NCBI GenBank assembly: GCA_017619375.1
Contig: JAFZSL010000075.1
Coordinates: 241,189-305,188 of the forward strand
Reading direction: 5' to 3'
Source: Prevotella sp.
GTDB taxonomy: Bacteria; Bacteroidota; Bacteroidia; Bacteroidales; Bacteroidaceae
DNA length: 64,000 nucleotides
Positions 7,946-16,299 of the stretch are shown piece after piece. The notes under the pieces were generated by a model. It saw only the letters and a list, made by a program, of their open reading frames with translations, did no database searches and was not told the DNA's origin. A program made the position numbers and the translations under genes. Numbering within the stretch: position 1 is the stretch's first letter; each line of letters opens with the position of its first letter.

Positions 7946-9391
7946 CTATTCAAACTTGCTGTAAATCACATGGATTTTGATGGGAGAGTCTTTGCCACCT
8001 CGAAGACGTGTGCTGGTGAGCGACATGTCGTTTTGCACGTTGGTCAGCAATGTAGACGAACTGTACGTGGTCGTCATCGTCGTGACAGGCACGAGCAGCA
8101 CCTTGTTCCAATTGGGGTGGTTCAACACCCAGTCGGGGTCTTTCTTCAGCCCTTCGGTCTTGGCATAGTGCATGGCACTGATGAGTGCCCCGATGTTGCT
8201 GAATGTATATGAATTGCCCGCGGTGGAATAGGAGGCGAGGAACGACTGCTTGTAGTTGGCCACCTTGCTTTTCTCGAAGAAACTGTAAAGGCTGTCGGTC
8301 TCCACCAATAGAAGCTGTTCGGCGGCAGGAAGGTTGTAGGCGTTCCAATGCTCGTTGTTCAAGCGGTTGAGCGTGATTTTCGCACTGTTGATGGTGTCGT
8401 TGTCATGCCCGTTCATGATTTCGTCCACGGGAAGGGTGATTTCGGTGAAGATGCCAGAGGGGCTTTTGATGTATGTGCAACTTTCGTCAGCCACCAGGTT
8501 GGCGATGGCGTTGGCGTCATTGGTCACGGTGGTGGTTTGGAGGATTTCTTCAGTGCCATTGAACAAGGTGACGCGTTTGCCGATGCTGTCCTTGTTCACA
8601 CGCACTCTGTAATAGATGTTGAGCTGGGGAACCGAAACGTAGGCCATGGACCCCATGCCTCCCGTCACTTTGAAGAAGAATCCAGGCATCAGTTTTGTCT
8701 TGAAGATGTTGGAGTTCTTGAAATATTCGGGATGCTCGTAGAATTTGCGCATCACATAGGTGCCGTAGTTGTTGTAGGTCTCTCCCTCCTTGTCGATGTA
8801 GGGGGCGTTCAGGCGCACGCAAATGTTGTTGATGTAGTCCGTCTCTTTGCTATTATCCTCGTCGGAGTTGTTGATGAGCGTGTATGTCTTGGTGGCATGT
8901 ATGCCATCTTCACGCACATAACCTTCCCTGAGCGGACTGAAGTCACTGTAGTAGATGGTGTCCTCGGGCATCGGACGGTCGAGTTCGTAGAGTGTGAGTT
9001 TCATCGTGGCCAACGAGTCGCCGTAGTATTTGTTGTAGAACAGTCGTATCTCGCAGGAGTCGGCGATGATTTCGCCATTGTCGACATAGCTGGCCAGACT
9101 GTCCTTTGGTGTGAGTTCATAACCTTCAAGGCAGTTGAACTGTGTCATGAAGTCGCCGGTGACGTAGGCGTCGGTCTCGGGGTCTTTGATGCGTCCCAGG
9201 TAGCCGGTGGTGCTACGTGACACTACGGAGTCCACAGCAACAGAGCGTGAAAACGCTTCGAATGTGCTGGTGGCGACAGCGAGTCTGTCTACATTGTCGG
9301 TCAGCGAGATGCCGATGTCGTTGGTGGTGTCGTCGCAGGACGACAGAAGGAGGATGGCCAGGATGGCTGTTTGAAAGAGGCGGGTGCTCAT
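7946..9391 (-). CDS. DUF4270 domain lipoprotein
   Basis: This 481-residue exported lipoprotein has signal segment MSTRLFQTAILAILLLSSC followed by acidic residues (CDDTTND), which favours surface display in Bacteroidota. The body matches the DUF4270 family, typically one copy per genome and of unknown function: GYLGRIKDPETDAYVTGDFM near the start, CEIRLFYNKYYGDSLATMKL in the middle, and long beta-rich segments. An upstream in-frame GTG at 9409 would overlap the glycogen-synthase-like stop, but the ATG at 9391 gives a better signal peptide and a 10-bp gap. It lies downstream of the glycogen-synthase-like gene and upstream of the 42-residue gene, probably as one transcript. Confidence 0.88.
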   Translation of the reverse strand: MSTRLFQTAILAILLLSSCDDTTNDIGISLTDNVDRLAVATSTFEAFSRSVAVDSVVSRSTTGYLGRIKDPETDAYVTGDFMTQFNCLEGYELTPKDSLASYVDNGEIIADSCEIRLFYNKYYGDSLATMKLTLYELDRPMPEDTIYYSDFSPLREGYVREDGIHATKTYTLINNSDEDNSKETDYINNICVRLNAPYIDKEGETYNNYGTYVMRKFYEHPEYFKNSNIFKTKLMPGFFFKVTGGMGSMAYVSVPQLNIYYRVRVNKDSIGKRVTLFNGTEEILQTTTVTNDANAIANLVADESCTYIKSPSGIFTEITLPVDEIMNGHDNDTINSAKITLNRLNNEHWNAYNLPAAEQLLLVETDSLYSFFEKSKVANYKQSFLASYSTAGNSYTFSNIGALISAMHYAKTEGLKKDPDWVLNHPNWNKVLLVPVTTMTTTYSSSTLLTNVQNDMSLTSTRLRGGKDSPIKIHVIYSKFE

Positions 9392-9401
9392 TTCCTTTTT
9401 A

Positions 9402-10211
9402 TTATTCACCTAAAATTGATTCATAAAACTGTTGGTAGGCCTCTTTGTAATTCTCAGAACCAGGATAGTTCATGATGGGAAGGCCTTTGCCCTTGGCATA
9501 TTCCATCAGCGTGGAGTTCACCTCTGTCCCGGCTTCCACGATGCCATCGCTGTAGTCAATGGCCAGTTTGCCAAGTTCGATGAAATTGAAATCGTCGTTG
9601 TAGCCAGCCAACAATTCGGGGGTGGCTTCGCGGAAGGCGACACATTGCTTGAAGTTCGTGCCAAGGTCTTTCTTCAGTTGTTTGTTGAAAAGCGAGGTCA
9701 CCACCTTGGCATTGGCAAAGGAAGGCTCCTCATGGTAGGCCGTCTTCACATAGAAGGGCACCACGGCGGCCATCCAGCCTTGACAGACGATGATGTCGGG
9801 CGTCCATCTCAATTTCTTCACGGTTTCCAATACTCCACGGGCGAAGAAGATGGCTCTCTCACCGTTGTCGGCATACTCTTCGCCTTGCTCGTCCTCTTCC
9901 ATCTTGCGCTTCTGGAAATAGTCGTCGTTGTCAATGAAGTATACTTGGATGCGTGAGACAGGGATGGAGGCCACCTTGATGATAAGCGGGTGGTCGGTGT
10001 CGTCGATGATCAGGTTCATGCCAGAGAGGCGGATCACCTCATGCAATTGGCCGCGACGCTCGTTGATCGTACCCCATTTGGGCATGAAGGTGCGAATCTC
10101 GTAACCATGCTCCTGCATGACTTGTGGAAGGGTTTTCCCCAATTCCGACATTTCGCTTACAGGTACGTAGGGTTCTATCTCCTGGTTGATGAATAGGACT
10201 TTCTTGGACAT
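9402..10211 (-). CDS. Short glycogen/starch synthase-like protein (GT5 N-terminal half)
   Basis: The 269 residues match only the N-terminal Rossmann half of GT5 glycogen synthases: KKVLFINQEIEPYVPVSEM at the start, IRTFMPKWGTINERR, then CQGWMAAVVPFYVKT and a late FIELGKLAIDYSDGIVEAG. The C-terminal sugar-nucleotide half is absent. The K-x-G-G-L ADP-glucose motif near the N-terminus is replaced by SEMSELG. Bacteroidota genomes carry this short form alongside full-length enzymes. Catalysis is therefore doubtful, and a regulatory or glucan-binding role is possible. It leads a three-gene unit and has a TAAATTTG promoter box upstream. Confidence 0.82.
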   Translation of the reverse strand: MSKKVLFINQEIEPYVPVSEMSELGKTLPQVMQEHGYEIRTFMPKWGTINERRGQLHEVIRLSGMNLIIDDTDHPLIIKVASIPVSRIQVYFIDNDDYFQKRKMEEDEQGEEYADNGERAIFFARGVLETVKKLRWTPDIIVCQGWMAAVVPFYVKTAYHEEPSFANAKVVTSLFNKQLKKDLGTNFKQCVAFREATPELLAGYNDDFNFIELGKLAIDYSDGIVEAGTEVNSTLMEYAKGKGLPIMNYPGSENYKEAYQQFYESILGE

Positions 10212-10284
10212 CTTTATTGTTTTAATTTAGGTGGCATTTTAGGGCGCTGGGTGTGCTATGGACCCCCGCTTTGAAATCAATGTG

Positions 10285-10292
10285 CAAATTTA
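10285..10292 (-). promoter_or_regulatory. -7 promoter box of the glycogen-synthase-like unit
   Basis: TAAATTTG on the minus strand fits TAnnTTTG, 74 bp upstream of the start at 10211. The -33 region is T-rich without a clear TTTG. Confidence 0.5.
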
Positions 10293-10353
10293 CGAAAAAA
10301 AAAGCGAAAAAGAAAATCCTTTTTGCTTTATTAAGATATTTGTGTTTCTTTTT

Positions 10354-10416
10354 TGGAAAAAAGAAGATAGGACATCAAAGACGGGCGGACATGCCATCCA
10401 TCTTTGATGTCCTATC
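10354..10416 (-). terminator. Terminator of the carboxylase operon
   Basis: A perfect 16-bp stem (10366-10381 with 10401-10416) is followed on the minus strand by CTTCTTTTTTCC. It lies 17 bp past the biotin-carrier stop codon and closes the epimerase-carboxylase unit. Confidence 0.85.
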
Positions 10417-10433
10417 GCCAAAGTGTGGGTGAA

Positions 10434-10868
10434 TCATTCGATGACCACAAGGGGCGTGTCTTCCATCACGCTGGCGCCTTGCGACACCAGGATGGCGGTC
10501 ACCGTGCCGGCTTTCTCCGCCTCCAGGTTGTTGGCCATCTTCATGGCTTCGAGCACCAGGACGACGTCGCCCACGGCCACCTTGTCGCCCACGGCCACCT
10601 TGATTTCGGTGATGACGCCGGGGAGTGGCGCTTTCAGGGCATTGGCGGTGTTCACAGGGCCGGAAGATGCGGGGGCGTCGGCTGCTGGGGCGCTTTCCTT
10701 GGCGGCTCCTGTCTTCACCACCACCTTTTTCTTCTCTGGCTCTGCCTCTGGCTCCATCTCCACCTTGTACTCGTCGCCATTGACGGTCACGGTGGCGATG
10801 TTCTCTGTGATGTCGCCTATGGCCACCTCGTATTTGTTACCATTGATTGTATACTTGTAAGTTTTCAT
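10434..10868 (-). CDS. Biotin carboxyl carrier protein of methylmalonyl-CoA/acyl-CoA carboxylase
   Basis: The 144-residue carrier holds biotin and shuttles CO2 between the carboxyltransferase and its partner. The N-terminal 35 residues are a small beta segment ([15 protein letters not shown]). A Pro/Ala/Lys/Glu-rich linker (about 38-75) follows, then a biotinyl domain from 76. The biotinylation motif EAMKM has its Lys at residue 110, about 35 residues from the C-terminus as usual. It is the last gene of the operon, before a strong terminator. In related sodium-pumping decarboxylases this subunit is MmdC. The membrane beta subunit expected next is absent, so decarboxylase versus carboxylase use is unresolved. 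Confidence 0.92.
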   Translation of the reverse strand: MKTYKYTINGNKYEVAIGDITENIATVTVNGDEYKVEMEPEAEPEKKKVVVKTGAAKESAPAADAPASSGPVNTANALKAPLPGVITEIKVAVGDKVAVGDVVLVLEAMKMANNLEAEKAGTVTAILVSQGASVMEDTPLVVIE

Positions 10869-10957
10869 AATATGCTGTTTTGTGGGCGGACTCCCTACAA
10901 CGAGGTCGGGCGGTGTCCACCTTGGTTAAGAAACTGTTTTTACAAAACGCACCTGTT

Positions 10958-11116
10958 TCAAGGATGCATTGTAGTCATCGGGAGATGTGCGTTCCACTCG
11001 GTGTGGTGCTCTCGGATGGTGATGATGCCCGTCTCCACGTCGTGTACGTTGTTGCCCTTGAATTCGTGCAGCGCCAAGGCGATGGCGGCATACACTTCGT
11101 TGCTTGATGTTGCCAT
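10958..11116 (-). CDS. Small MmdE-like subunit (52 residues) of methylmalonyl-CoA decarboxylase
   Basis: A 52-residue frame, MATSSNEVYAAIALALHEF... with VHDVETGIITI and TEWNAHLP, lies between the carboxyltransferase and biotin-carrier genes. It resembles the C-terminal soluble tail of the OadG/MmdD membrane subunit, including the E-V-Y/M-A-AIA-A-L-H start and IITI then W. In Veillonella a separate short subunit of about 55 residues, MmdE, has this relation to MmdD. No membrane helix is present here. The ATG at 11116 is chosen; the longer reading from GTG at 11149 would begin inside a hairpin. It may stabilise the complex, which is inference by position and length. Confidence 0.75.
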   Translation of the reverse strand: MATSSNEVYAAIALALHEFKGNNVHDVETGIITIREHHTEWNAHLPMTTMHP

Positions 11117-11137
11117 TTGAGAGGGATTTTGTTGTAT

Positions 11138-11173
11138 AAGGTAAGGCACCGCCCGATGGTGGTGCCTTACCTT
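11138..11173 (-). promoter_or_regulatory. Intra-operon stem-loop between carboxyltransferase and small subunit genes
   Basis: A perfect 13-bp stem (11138-11150 with 11161-11173) has a 10-base loop. It sits 10 bp after the MmdA stop codon and 21 bp before the small-subunit start. No T run follows, so it may be an attenuator or a transcript-processing or stability element that sets subunit ratios. Confidence 0.7.
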
Positions 11174-11183
11174 GGGTCACACA

Positions 11184-12749
11184 TTACATAGGGATGTTGC
11201 CATGCTTCTTGGCAGGCAGGTTCTGGCGCTTCGTGGCGAGTTGAGCCAAGGCGCGGCAGATGCGGAAACGCGTGTTGCGTGGCTCGATGACATCGTCGAT
11301 GTAGCCGTATTTCGCTGCCTGGTAGGGATTGGCGAACAGTTCGGAGTACTCCTCCTCCTTCTCGGCGAGGAATGCCTTCACGTCTTCACCGGCTTCTTTC
11401 TTCATCTTGGCTTCCTTTGCGCAGAGCACGGCGACGGCGCCGGAGGCACCCATCACGGCAATCTCGGCGTTGGGCCAAGCGTAGTTCAGGTCGGTGCGGA
11501 GCTGCTTGCAACCCATCACGATGTGGCTGCCGCCATAGCTCTTGCGAAGGGTGATGGTCACCTTGGGTACGGTGGCTTCGCCGTAAGCATAGAGCAGTTG
11601 TGCGCCATGGAGAATCACGGCATTGTATTCCTGGCCGGTTCCGGGAAGGAATCCTGGCACGTCGACGAGGCTCACGATGGGGATGTTGAAGGCATCGCAG
11701 AAACGCACGAAGCGGGCGCCCTTGCGGCTGGCATTCACGTCAAGCACGCCGGCGTAGCAAGCAGGCTGGTTGGCCACGATGCCCACGCTTTGGCCGTTGA
11801 AACGGGCGAAACCCACGATGATGTTCTTGGCGAACTTGGGCTGCACCTCGAAGAACTCGCCGTTGTCGGTGATGGCGGCGATGACTTTGTACATGTCATA
11901 GGCCATGTTCGGGTCGTCGGGGAGTATTTCGTTCAGGCTGTCCTCCATGCGGTTGATGGGGTCGTCGCAGGGCTTGCGTGGAGCCTCCTCCATGTTGTTG
12001 GAGGGGATGTAGCTCATCAGCGTCTTGATCATCTCGAGGGCTTCCTCCTCGGTGGCGGCAGTGAAATGCGTCACACCGCTCTTTGTGGCGTGCACCGAGG
12101 CGCCTCCAAGGTGTTCCTGGTCCACGTCCTCGCCGGTGACGGTCTTCACCACCTTCGGGCCGGTGAGGAACATGTATGAGGTGTTCTCCATCATCAACGT
12201 GAAGTCGGTGAGGGCGGGGGAGTAGACGGCGCCGCCGGCGCAGGGGCCGAAGATGCCGGAGATCTGTGGGATGACACCGGAGGCGAGGATGTTGCGCTCG
12301 AAGATTTCAGCGTATCCTCCCAGGGCGTTGATGCCTTCCTGGATGCGTGCGCCACCGGAGTCGTTGATGCCGATAACCGGTGCGCCCATCTTCATACCCA
12401 TGTCCATCACCTTGCAGATCTTCTCTGCCATGGTCTCGGAGAGGGAGCCGCCATTGACGGTGAAGTCTTGTGCGAAGATGTATACCAAGCGCCCGTCGAT
12501 GGTGCCGCTGCCGGCCACCACGCCGTCGCCGAGGAACTGCTTCTTCTCCATGCCAAAGTTGGTGCAACGATGGAGCTTGAACATGTCGAACTCCTCGAAA
12601 CTGCCTTCATCAAGCAGCATGTCGATGCGCTCGCGGGCGGTGTATTTACCACGGGCGTGCTGTTTCTCGATGGCTTTCTCGCCACCACCGAGACGAGCCT
12701 GTTCGCGCTTGGCGACAAGGGCTTTGATCTTTTCTAATTGCTTGCTCAT
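11184..12749 (-). CDS. mmdA: Methylmalonyl-CoA decarboxylase / propionyl-CoA carboxylase, carboxyltransferase subunit
   Basis: The 521-residue carboxyltransferase moves the carboxyl group between methylmalonyl-CoA/propionyl-CoA and biotin. It shows the acyl-CoA carboxyltransferase fold: [20 protein letters not shown] near residue 54, then [13 protein letters not shown] and [16 protein letters not shown] in the N-terminal domain, and [13 protein letters not shown] with [15 protein letters not shown] in the C-terminal domain. The length matches MmdA/PccB. Downstream are the small subunit and the biotin carrier; upstream, 125 bp away, is methylmalonyl-CoA epimerase. Together they fit the last steps of succinate-to-propionate conversion. 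Direction depends on whether a Na+-pumping beta subunit is encoded elsewhere. Confidence 0.95.
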   Translation of the reverse strand: MSKQLEKIKALVAKREQARLGGGEKAIEKQHARGKYTARERIDMLLDEGSFEEFDMFKLHRCTNFGMEKKQFLGDGVVAGSGTIDGRLVYIFAQDFTVNGGSLSETMAEKICKVMDMGMKMGAPVIGINDSGGARIQEGINALGGYAEIFERNILASGVIPQISGIFGPCAGGAVYSPALTDFTLMMENTSYMFLTGPKVVKTVTGEDVDQEHLGGASVHATKSGVTHFTAATEEEALEMIKTLMSYIPSNNMEEAPRKPCDDPINRMEDSLNEILPDDPNMAYDMYKVIAAITDNGEFFEVQPKFAKNIIVGFARFNGQSVGIVANQPACYAGVLDVNASRKGARFVRFCDAFNIPIVSLVDVPGFLPGTGQEYNAVILHGAQLLYAYGEATVPKVTITLRKSYGGSHIVMGCKQLRTDLNYAWPNAEIAVMGASGAVAVLCAKEAKMKKEAGEDVKAFLAEKEEEYSELFANPYQAAKYGYIDDVIEPRNTRFRICRALAQLATKRQNLPAKKHGNIPM

Positions 12750-12874
12750 TTTGTTTTTTTATGATTGATTTAAATCTACCATTTCTCGCCATTGCAAAGC
12801 CAAGCAAGCTTGGTTTGGCTCATTTGGCTTGTCGAAATGGTCGGTCTGCGTTGCAGTATGTTTCAGGTGATGGC

Positions 12875-13279
12875 TTAATGCTCGCAAAGCTCTGTGAGGA
12901 TGCCGCAGGTTGACTTTGGGTGAAGGAACGCGATGTTCAGGTTCTCGGCGCCCTTGCGGGGAGCTTTGTCTATCAGGCGGATGCCTTTGCCGTCGAGTTC
13001 GGCGAGAGCGTTGGCAACGCCGTCTTCGATGCAGAATGCCACATGGTGCACGCCGCGGCCACCTTTGTCAATCCATTTCTGAATGGTGCTCTCAGGTGAT
13101 GTCGGTTCGAGCAACTCCAGTTTCACTTCACCGCATTTCAAGAAGGCGGTCTTCACTTTTTGGTCGGCTACTTCCTCGATGGCGTAGCATTTCAGGCCAA
13201 GTACTTCCTCGAAAAAGGGGAGGGATTCTTCGATGCTCTGGACACCGATTCCCAAGTGTTCAATGTGTGAGATTTTCAT
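12875..13279 (-). CDS. mce: Methylmalonyl-CoA epimerase
   Basis: A 134-residue vicinal-oxygen-chelate protein interconverts (R)- and (S)-methylmalonyl-CoA. It has two beta-alpha-beta-beta-beta repeats. The metal-ligand regions are HIEHLGIGV at the start, GVHHVAFCIED near residue 76, and GILTELCEH at the end. The start MKISHIEHLG (13279) is the family start; a longer open frame to 13453 runs through promoter and repeat sequence and is not used. A TACTTTTG promoter box lies about 40 bp upstream. The enzyme feeds the carboxyltransferase encoded next. Confidence 0.95.
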   Translation of the reverse strand: MKISHIEHLGIGVQSIEESLPFFEEVLGLKCYAIEEVADQKVKTAFLKCGEVKLELLEPTSPESTIQKWIDKGGRGVHHVAFCIEDGVANALAELDGKGIRLIDKAPRKGAENLNIAFLHPKSTCGILTELCEH

Positions 13280-13319
13280 ATTGATAGTGTTAAAATAAAG
13301 CTGTCTTTTAAAAACGATG

Positions 13320-13327
13320 CAAAAGTA
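13320..13327 (-). promoter_or_regulatory. -7 promoter box of the epimerase-carboxylase operon
   Basis: TACTTTTG on the minus strand, followed by CATCG, matches TAnnTTTG and lies 41 bp upstream of the epimerase start. No consensus -33 TTTG is clear. Confidence 0.6.
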
Positions 13328-13379
13328 ATAAAATAAATCGACATCAGTGTATATTATTCCGAAAAAAATGCATCGATAA

Positions 13380-13442
13380 TTCTGATTATTCAGAATACTC
13401 CGATTATTCAGAATACTCAGAATACTCTGAATGCTTCGAGCG
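13380..13442. repeat. Tandem 9-bp repeat array upstream of the epimerase gene
   Basis: Seven consecutive 9-bp units (TTCTGATTA, TTCAGAATA, CTCCGATTA, TTCAGAATA, CTCAGAATA, CTCTGAATG, CTTCGAGCG) belong to the same family as the array at 4188-4277. The last units run into the 86-bp repeats, each of which carries three further 9-bp units. Confidence 0.75.
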
Positions 13443-13690
13443 GGCGGGCACAAGACCCGCCCCTACAGCCACACCGCCTCAATTCCCACTTGCTTGAAGA
13501 ATTGTAAATGATTAATTATTTCAGAATGCTCTGAATGCTTTGAGCGGGCTACAGCCGCACCGCCTCAATTCCCAATTGCTTGAGGAATTGTAAATGATTA
13601 ATTATTTCAGAATGCTCTGAATGCTTCGAGCGGGCTACAGCCGCACCGCCTCAATTCCCAATTGCTTGAGGAATTGTAAATTATTAATTA
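13425..13690. repeat. Three tandem copies of an 86-bp intergenic repeat
   Basis: Copies begin with CTCTGAATGCTT at 13425, 13529 and 13615. Copies 2 and 3 are 86 bp apart and nearly identical. Copy 1 is 18 bp longer because it holds a GC-rich hairpin insert near 13441-13466. Each contains CGCCTCAATTCCCA and GAATTGTAAATGATTAATTA. The third fades into TTAATTATTAATTATTAATT. Together with the 9-bp array this fills the 426-bp gap between the epimerase and TonB-receptor genes; I see no gene here. Confidence 0.85.
13441..13466. repeat. Dispersed 26-bp hairpin repeat, copy A
   Basis: A 26-bp element with arms CGGGCGGG and CCCGCCC around CACAAGA is identical, in reverse orientation, to 58034-58059, about 44.6 kb away. 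It is probably a small dispersed palindromic element. Confidence 0.75.
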
Positions 13691-13705
13691 TTAATTATTA
13701 ATTGT

Positions 13706-16093
13706 TCAAAACTCCACTTGCACCCTGAAATTGATTTGTCTTCCAGTGAGGTAGTTGGGCACGGCATATTGGTGGTTGGTCACGTCGGTGATCCAGTAGT
13801 AGGAATTGACGTTGTTGATGCCGAAGAGGTTGAGGCAGTCAATGCCCAACCAGATGTTGCGCAGGGGGTTGAGTTTCTTGTTTTGGTGCTTGTCGTTGTC
13901 GAGTGCTCGGAAACTCATGCCGATGTCGGCGCGCTTGTAGGCCGGTGCGCGGAAGTTGGAGTTTTCAAGTTCGCTATGAGGTGCGGCGAAGGGTAGGCCG
14001 TCGGCGAACGCCAGTTTCAGTGACATCTTCCACCGCTCCGTGTTGGGGAAATAGTCGGTGAAGAAGAGGTTGAGGGAGTAGCGTTGGTCGGTGGGCATGG
14101 GGATGTCTTTCCCATGGAGTTTCATCTTCGTGCTCATCACGGAGAAACTGACCCATGAGTCGGTGCCTGGCACGAACTCTCCATAGAGTTTGAGGTCGAG
14201 GCCCATGGCGTATCCGTTGGCCTCGTTTTGACCGTAATACACCACCTTCACGTTGTTCACGCTATAAGGCACGAGGTTGGCCATGGCCTTGTAGTATGCC
14301 TCGGCGCTGAAGCGGTAGTTGCGTTCATGCAATTTGAAACGTTGGTCGTAGGCGGCGATGAAATGTATGGAACGCTGACTCTTGATTTTCTTGTTGAGCG
14401 TGGCGTAGGTGATGCCGTCGATGGTGGTGGTATCGCGCAGTTCCTTGAAGAACGGTGCTTGGTAATAGAGGCCGGTGGCAAAACGGAAAGTGACATCGTT
14501 GTTGAAGGCGGGGACGATGGCCAGTGAGACCCTTGGGCTCACCAAACTCTCCCTATTGAAGTTCCAATGGGAGAAACGCACGCCGTAGTTGAGTGTGTAG
14601 AAGGAGGTCTCGTCGGCATTGTGGAAGCGGTAGGTGTCTTGGACATAACTCTCCAGACGGTTGGCTTTCAACTTGTTACTGGCATTCATCGAGTAGATCA
14701 TGTAGAGGTCCTTGCCGGTGTGTGGCATGGTGTAGCCAGCGGAGTCACGCATCTCATATTCACGGCTGTGTTCCTCTATGCGTTCCATCTTGTAGGTGAC
14801 ACCCACTTGGTAGTCGTGCTTGCCCGCTTGGTGTCTCCACGCCAGTTTGAAGGTTTCCACGTTGGCTTCCAAGTAGTTGCGTGCATGGTCCATATACGTT
14901 CCCACGCCCAGGTTCTCACTGGTCTCCGTCTGTGTGAGCCAGTATTGGCCTTGGATGTCATAACGTTCCTGCTCCTTGGTGTAGAAGGCGGAGGTGATGA
15001 ACGAGAGGGAGGTCTTTTCTGTGAAATGGCGTGTGATGTTCATCATCCCGAAATAGGTGCGGAAGAGGTCTTTCTCCTTTCCGTCGAAATACACCTTGAA
15101 ACTCTTTACGTTCTCCAGGGTGCCGAATTTGGTTTCACGGTCTTCGGGTACGAAGTTGTAGTGGTTCTCGGAGATGTTGCCGATGATGTCCACCGTCCAT
15201 CGTTTGTTAGGGAAGAAACTCAGATAAGTCTGATAGTCGAGGAAGTTGGGCTTGTATTCGCCTTTCGTTTCCAGCGTGCCGAGGAGGTAGCGGTTGGTCT
15301 TGTATCTCAGTCCATTGCTCCACGACATCTTCTTCGTGCTGAAGCCCAGGTAGGCACTGGCTCCCAGGAGGCTGGCGGCAATGCTGGCTTCCACGCCTTT
15401 GGGTCGTTTGTAGGTGATGTCGAGGGCCGATGACATTTTGTCACCGTATTTTGCTTCGAAGCCACCGGTGGAGAAACTGATTTTCTCCACCATCTCGGGG
15501 TTGATGATGGATAGACCCTCTTGCTGGCCGCTGCGTACAAGGAAAGGGCGGTAGACCTCTACATTATTAATATATACGCTGTTTTCATCGAAACTGCCGC
15601 CACGGACGTTGTATTGGGAGGACAACTCGCTGTGTGTGGACACGCCGGCCTGCGACTGGATGAGTTCCTCTACGGCGTTGCCGGTGGCAGAGGGCATCGT
15701 CTTCATGTCTTTCGTGTCGAGTTCCTCGCTTTGCCCGGTTTGGCGACGCCGTTGCAAGACAATCACCTCGTCCAACTCGTTGTCACTCACCAGATGCACC
15801 ACGAGGGTCTGCTCGCCACGGGGCTTCCGTAGCAAGTGGGTCTTTGCCTGGTAGCCCACCATGGAGAACCTCACGGTGACGCTGTCGGCAGAGGCCAATT
15901 GGATGGTGTACTCACCTTTTAGATTAGTGAAAGTCACGGCACCCTGGCTCGCCACGGCCACCGTGGCAAACTCCAATGGGTTGTTGCTTTCGTCGCACAC
16001 CTTTCCGTGCAGCGTGAACGTCTGTCCCGCAGCCGTCTGTATGCCAACCACCACAATCAGGAGAAGCTGGAATATCGCTCTTTTCAGTCTCAT
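13706..16093 (-). CDS. TonB-dependent outer membrane receptor with N-terminal carboxypeptidase-like domain
   Basis: This 795-residue outer membrane receptor has a signal peptide ending in AAGQ. A CarboxypepD_reg-like beta domain follows (about 25-105, with GKVCDESNNPLEFATVAVAS). Next is a plug domain (QSQAGVSTHSELSSQYNVRG, FSTGGFEAKYGDKMSSALDI) and a 22-strand-type barrel ending in INFRVQVEF. It is shorter than SusC proteins (about 1000 residues), has no SusD partner beside it, and so resembles the Bacteroidota receptors for metals, cofactors or peptides. The substrate is unknown. The ATG at 16093 is chosen over TTG at 16096. No TAnnTTTG box is seen in the 206-bp upstream gap. Confidence 0.9.
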   Translation of the reverse strand: MRLKRAIFQLLLIVVVGIQTAAGQTFTLHGKVCDESNNPLEFATVAVASQGAVTFTNLKGEYTIQLASADSVTVRFSMVGYQAKTHLLRKPRGEQTLVVHLVSDNELDEVIVLQRRRQTGQSEELDTKDMKTMPSATGNAVEELIQSQAGVSTHSELSSQYNVRGGSFDENSVYINNVEVYRPFLVRSGQQEGLSIINPEMVEKISFSTGGFEAKYGDKMSSALDITYKRPKGVEASIAASLLGASAYLGFSTKKMSWSNGLRYKTNRYLLGTLETKGEYKPNFLDYQTYLSFFPNKRWTVDIIGNISENHYNFVPEDRETKFGTLENVKSFKVYFDGKEKDLFRTYFGMMNITRHFTEKTSLSFITSAFYTKEQERYDIQGQYWLTQTETSENLGVGTYMDHARNYLEANVETFKLAWRHQAGKHDYQVGVTYKMERIEEHSREYEMRDSAGYTMPHTGKDLYMIYSMNASNKLKANRLESYVQDTYRFHNADETSFYTLNYGVRFSHWNFNRESLVSPRVSLAIVPAFNNDVTFRFATGLYYQAPFFKELRDTTTIDGITYATLNKKIKSQRSIHFIAAYDQRFKLHERNYRFSAEAYYKAMANLVPYSVNNVKVVYYGQNEANGYAMGLDLKLYGEFVPGTDSWVSFSVMSTKMKLHGKDIPMPTDQRYSLNLFFTDYFPNTERWKMSLKLAFADGLPFAAPHSELENSNFRAPAYKRADIGMSFRALDNDKHQNKKLNPLRNIWLGIDCLNLFGINNVNSYYWITDVTNHQYAVPNYLTGRQINFRVQVEF

Positions 16094-16248
16094 CAATAAT
16101 TATAACGATGAATCCCTTGGTTTATTGTGGTTTCTGCATTGAATCGAGAAATATAAAAGGGTTGACAAATTTTCCTTAGGCGACGGTTGTGCCACCGCTG
16201 TCTCCTTGACTTGGATACTTGGAAAGGTGTCAGAAAAAAGGTCGCTTT

Positions 16249-16280
16249 TTTGGATAGTTTGCATATTATTAGTACCTTTG
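16249..16280 (+). promoter_or_regulatory. Promoter of the nitroreductase gene
   Basis: TTTG at 16249-16252, a 20-bp spacer and TACCTTTG at 16273-16280 match the Bacteroidota promoter. The start codon follows 19 bp later. Confidence 0.7.
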
Positions 16281-16299
16281 TCATGAAAAAAGCATTCTT

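Noticed and set aside
10926-11180. 84-codon minus-strand frame overlapping the MmdE-like gene
   Set aside because: It covers an Arg/His/Gln-rich translation in another frame and a hairpin. The 52-residue frame in the same place shows family features.
12875-13453. Longer epimerase start at 13453
   Set aside because: The extra 58 residues run through the 9-bp repeats and the promoter box; the family start is at 13279.
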